Shown: piece by piece, positions 59,998-64,000 of the stretch | Layout: each line of letters starts with the position of its first letter | How positions within the stretch are numbered: the stretch's first letter is position 1 | Assembly: GCA_030998225.1 (NCBI GenBank) | Contig: JAPYXD010000742.1 | Coordinates: 2,046,001-2,110,000, forward strand | Length of the DNA: 64,000 nucleotides | Source of the DNA: Diplolepis rosae | Lineage: Eukaryota; Arthropoda; Insecta; Hymenoptera; Diplolepididae | Direction of reading: 5' to 3' | Notes under the pieces: generated by a model | What the model saw: only the letters and a program-made list of their open reading frames with translations | Told to the model about the DNA's origin: nothing | The model's database searches: none | Position numbers and translations under genes: made by a program

Positions 59998-60164
59998 CCC
60001 ACTACGGATATTGAAGACATAGATGCATTTAATTACCCAAGTTTAGAAGAAACTGTTATTAAAAAAGAATTTAACAACGTTAGGCTGAAGGCTCAAGAAA
60101 AAAAAAATTATATTCTATCGTCACTGGACGTTTTTGCACAGCAATTTAGCAAACTTATGAAAGA
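59998..60164 (+). CDS. CFAP44: CFAP44-like exon: post-WD coiled region
   Basis: Acceptor AG at 59996-59997, donor GTGAGT at 60165. The frame is open from phase 0, matching the phase-0 end of the exon at 28387-28654, so the two can be consecutive. The product reads TTDIEDIDAFNYPSLEE, then a Lys/Glu-rich helix with EKKNYILSSLDVFAQQF. CFAP44 proteins have just such a segment after the WD repeats (a short acidic D-I-x-D motif, a S-L-E-E helix, then a basic coiled coil). The exon ends two bases into a codon. Confidence 0.7.
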
Positions 60165-60223
60165 GTGAGTCGTATATCATCCTTATTTCATTTTTATATA
60201 TCAAACAAAAATAATTAAAATAG

Positions 60224-60466
60224 CTTATTCTTTCGTGAAAATGATAGAAATCACATCTTACTGAAATCTCAACAAATCCCACACCAGAAGTTTGAAATAC
60301 ATCCAAGAATAACAAAAGATTTAAACAACCAACTGACTGTGCAATTGAAATTTGTACATCAAAAAATGGCATATAAAGCAGAAAGAAGTAAATCAAGATT
60401 AAAAAAACTGATGGATCATTTTGTCACACCTATTACTTTCCTTCCTTTTGGTATTCACAAATTACT
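60224..60466 (+). CDS. CFAP44: CFAP44-like exon: coiled-coil continuation
   Basis: Acceptor TAAAATAG at 60223, donor GTAAGT at 60467. Joining to the previous exon restores an Asp codon and keeps the frame open for 81 codons. A nearer-looking acceptor (CACACCAG, to about 60286) would create an immediate stop, so 60224 is preferred although its pyrimidine tract is poor. The product includes IPHQKFEIHPRITKD, matching the family's L-P-x-x-x-F-E-I-D-P-R-I pattern, then a basic helix (KMAYKAERSKSRLKKLMDHF). The remaining C-terminal exons were not found before 64000. Confidence 0.65.
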
Positions 60467-63423
60467 GTAAGTTCTAAAATCAGTAAATGTATATATATAT
60501 ATAGGGCGATATTTCAAAAGTATATTTGTATTTTATTTGTATTTTGAATTGGATGTAGAGTATTTTTATTGGGTTATGGCTGTAACAGAAAAAAATCGAT
60601 TAAGGGAACATTTTACCGTAAAATTCAAACGTAGAAAAAGTATTTACTTTGAATATATAACACATTTCATATGACGATTTTTTCATATGCGATAGACTTT
60701 CACGAACTTTTGAATGTGGAAAGTGTTACGTACGAATAATTAAATTTATTATAATGAAAATATTAAATTCGATTATACGCCCGCTTGAGGCTCCAAACTG
60801 CCAAATTTCAATTTAGGAAATTATAAATTAAATAAACCAAAATTTGTTTATAATCTGGGATCGTATTTGCCCTCTCCTCCGATTGAGGAGGCTATACCCT
60901 GCTTTTAAGAAAACCCTCTTTGATTTTTGGAAAAGAAGATTTGAATACAGGAAGATTTCCAGTTTTAGTATTTAATGTCCGTATAAAAAGGATATACAAA
61001 TAGATACATATATTGGAACGATACCTTACTACTAGTTTCCTTACATCTACCAGTCCCAGGAGAGTGTGAGAGAGAGGGAGAGATTTTCCCTTAGCTCCTG
61101 ATTCGTCCTAGACTGGGCAATGGTTTTCTGTTGAGTGTTGTTCAAAATCACACTTTGTCCTAATTGCGAATCGCGCATAGCACAGGCGATCACAAATACT
61201 GTTTTTGCCACTTTCTGTTAGGTTTAATAAGAGAAAATAATAGTTGGCTTTTTACCAGAAAAGGGTTAAGTGCCTTTAAACTCGCCCTTTTCGCCGCTAG
61301 AATTTTCCTATTAAATCTAATTACAATATTTTATGAAAAATTATCACTACCGTTTTGAGATTCGGTAGTATTAATTTTTCCGCGATTTCGCGCACCTTTT
61401 TGCCGTTTTTATATTAAACGAATTGGACTTTAAAATAGTCCGCCGAAGAAAGATATATTAGAAATATATTTTGTATACTTCAATATATCTTATATGTATT
61501 GCTTCCGCCCAGATGAAGTCTTTTGTCTTTTACGTCCGCCCGACACGATTCCAAAAATATAATTTCGTTAGAAAGAGTTTTACGGGTTCAATCAACTAAC
61601 GAGGACCTAGGAACTGTCGATCTAGACCGCAGACGTGCACGATAAAAGAAATATGTTTTCTTTATTATTCTAAGGTCTGAATCCGGTCAAGACACTCAGA
61701 AGACTGCGAATTTGCCTGGTTTAGATCCAACTCTTAAGCTCATCACTAGGTGAGCATGGTAGGGATTTTTGTTTGTTAAGGAGTTTTGGATTGGACGAAA
61801 TAAATTTGGCAGGGGTACGTGGGAAACTATTTGAATGCTGAATTTTAGTAATCCGACTTTTGCTGATCCATAGGTGTCATTAGATACCTTCATCCTTGCT
61901 ATCTTAGCAAAAGGAAGTGGCTGAGTACTACCATTTGGTACACATTCATAAGTATTCCAGAAACGATATTTAGTTTCTTTTATTTCAGTTGAAATTGAAA
62001 TGTTTTAGCTCTTAATTGTTATTAGTAATTGTTTTATTAATAACGTTGTCACTAAAACAATTTCATTGTTTCAGACAATTTATTTTAAGTCTTTAAAAGC
62101 ACGTGGATCGGTTGCGGTAGGTCAGCCGGTATAAGCATTTAGGCTCTGATAGTGGCGGGGTATGGGAAGAGGTAGGTGTATGCTGGACCTTACGCTGAGC
62201 ACAGAGTCGGTCGTGGCAGTCATAGAATCGGATAAAATATATGCATATATCTGCCTTCTTTAGTGCGCGCCTGGGCGGACGAAAGATGGGAGCAAGCAAA
62301 GGCAGAAAGGTGGTTTTTACGCGAGATGCTAGCTTGAGCTGCAGGGAGATAGCTCTCTCTCTCTCCTCCAGGATTCATTCTCTCTTGCATCGCTTCGTTA
62401 TCCTCTCTTTCGTGTTCATTCTTATACTGTGTTAATCATCCCTCCCCTCCTTACTCATGCTTCGCACGCTCTCATTTCTTTTCTCTTTATACATAGCATT
62501 TCTGCTTATGACTTATTATATTCAGAACTTGTGTCAAGGGTCATTGTGTACCTGAAGACATGAGTTCTGAATTTCAGGTATCCTAAAACATGAAATAGAC
62601 CCCTCAAAAGTGCGAAGCCGGGATTGAACAGTTCATGTCAATATTTTAATTCCTGCCTCGCTTTTGTCTTATCTGTAACAAGAGTGCGAGCTTATCGTAT
62701 AACGTCTGTACCTACTCATTCTCCCGCGCTCTCTCATTTTCTTGTAATTTTGTCCTCGTGTGAGAGCTACGTAGAGGTAGCATATAAGATGACCGTGTAT
62801 TTTTACAATATTATTATACAATATTTTTACATATATAAAAATATTGTATACACATACACACACACATACATGCATATACATATATTTATATATAAATATA
62901 TATATATAGATTCATATTTATACCTTTATAGTTCATAGCGATCGAGTGCCTATGCACTCTCGCTATCAATTAATCTACTGTATAAAACATTAATGCACCT
63001 GAAAAACATAAGGGTGAACTCTTCTTACCTTTCAAAGTTTTATTAATTGAACGTATTTAAATAACTGGAAAAGTTAATTTAGGAATTACTGTACATCTCA
63101 TGACCAGCTCGCATGACCAGAAATGCTGAGTTGCATTAGCCATTGGAATGCAATCAGGTTACGAACGCTCAAAAGTGTGCATTTAATTCACTTCTAAAAG
63201 CAATCGATATTCTATAAATTAGATTTTGCACATCAATAAAAATATTTTCCAACAAAAAATATTGCACACTTTGGATCGCCCGTAACAGAAAGTAACTTTT
63301 TCGATTGGAAATTTGACCTTTATTTTTTGACATCAGAATTATTTTTCAATTGTTTTTAACTCATATAATGTACCTCATAAAATGTAATTTTATTTTGATT
63401 TTGATTTATTGAGAAATCTTTAA
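60467..63423. other. Intron or intergenic sequence
   Basis: No supported gene. A segment from 60724 starts TGTTACGTACG, like the LTRs at 17583 and 35109, but I cannot close it. The stretch 61683-61752 is open and reads SESGQDTQKTANLPGLDP before a GTGAGC, which could be a stray exon or element fragment. GC-richer patches at 62090-62450 lack frames. Confidence 0.5.
62840..62912. repeat. CA/TA microsatellite
   Basis: Mixed (CA)n and (TA)n run: ACACATACACACACACATAC followed by TATATAAATATATATATATA. Confidence 0.85.
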
Positions 63424-63854
63424 GGGGTCAAGCCATTCTACATTTTTCCAAAAATCGATTTTTTTTAAATGGCACCTTAATAACTCAAACATTATATTCC
63501 AAAAAATTATGGATGGGAAACATTTTTAAGTACTCGATTTTTTAATTCTAGCGCAATGCCTCTCAGTCCGCAACGAGTTCCTTTTGTGAGCGCTGCGGTG
63601 GGTTGTACTTTGGGGGACTGGATCAGGCATACGGCGGGTGATATTAAAGGCATCTATTACCTTACTCGACTAGAGTTTATTTATCGACTATAGATATCAG
63701 TTTCACCTCAAAAATATTCGAGAAGCGTCTGTTTCAGTCACTTTTGCACAGCCAAGCATTTGAAAAGAACGTTATTCGATTAATACTTGTTTCGCTCGAT
63801 ATTCTTGCAAACTTTCATTTCTTTGTTCTGAGTAGTTATTGATTCATTTTTACA
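63424..63854. other. Possible 5' end of a DNA transposon
   Basis: From GGGGTCAAGCCATTCTAC the sequence changes character (TTTTTCCAAAAATCGATTTTTT) and leads into a leader with good Kozak context before the ATG at 63855. It may be the terminal region of the element encoding the next ORF, but the other end lies outside the window. Confidence 0.3.
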
Positions 63855-64000
63855 ATGAGTGACAGAGTAATATACAGTGATAAAAAAGCATTAAAAATGA
63901 CATCTAGCAACAGCAAAAGACCGAAAACATTTCGGAGACCGTTAAATCGTCATGAATCAGGGGCACCAGACGACTTGAATGTCAGTACATTCGCAAAAAA
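63855..64000 (+). CDS. Start of an ORF, possibly Mutator-like transposase
   Basis: The ATG in context TACAATGAGT opens 48 codons to the window edge without a stop: MSDRVIYSDKKALKM, then a basic Ser/Lys/Arg stretch, then APDDLNVSTFAKK. A basic N-terminus ending in an S-x-x-A-K-K box resembles insect Mutator-like transposase proteins as I remember them. That is weak evidence from under 50 residues. It could equally be an unrelated host gene. Confidence 0.35.
   Translation, partial: MSDRVIYSDKKALKMTSSNSKRPKTFRRPLNRHESGAPDDLNVSTFAK

Noticed and set aside
60724..61545. LTR beginning TGTTACGTACG and ending CCCGACA
   Set aside because: No duplication at the flanks and no convincing match to the other TGTTACGT segments beyond the first bases.
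62624..62938. 104-codon plus-strand frame
   Set aside because: Half of it is CA/TA microsatellite, and the rest lacks any similarity or splice context.

Overview
The window looks like repeat-rich, probably heterochromatic DNA from an insect. A hymenopteran, perhaps an ant, is my best guess, based on the mix of mariner, R1-clade, Copia and Gypsy relics in AT-rich DNA; no single feature proves it. I see no bacterial gene organisation, rRNA, tRNA or CRISPR.

Layout. (1) 1-20091 is a head-to-tail satellite with a monomer of about 166 bp, cut once by an 853-bp solo LTR (17583-18435) flanked by the 4-bp target duplication ATCG. (2) 20092-23704 is GC-richer. It holds an unrecognised proline-rich minus-strand ORF and a 139-bp minisatellite made of hairpin modules with a shared core and arms that change together. 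(3) 23705-26147 is a 5'-truncated, internally deleted Gypsy pol on the minus strand. (4) 28387-28654, 59998-60164 and 60224-60466 read as three exons of a CFAP44-like (WDR52) axonemal protein on the plus strand. The first two join in phase 0 across an intron of about 31.3 kb. (5) That intron contains a dead Copia element, the 3' end of a second LTR element, an LTR-like segment with 66-bp repeats, an 11.75-kb foldback element (38751-50505), a 5'-truncated R1-clade LINE and a mariner whose third catalytic Asp is lost. (6) 60467-64000 is mostly non-coding. It ends in the first 48 codons of an ORF that may be the start of a Mutator-like transposase.

The only host gene I can support is the CFAP44-like one. 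The rest is mobile or satellite DNA, nearly all inactivated by stops, frameshifts, truncations or lost active-site residues. The two most unusual structures are the covarying hairpin array at 20-23 kb and the giant asymmetric foldback element, whose interior is a four-module higher-order repeat and which is inserted in a copy of an older tandem repeat. All similarity statements come from reading by eye; no database search was run.
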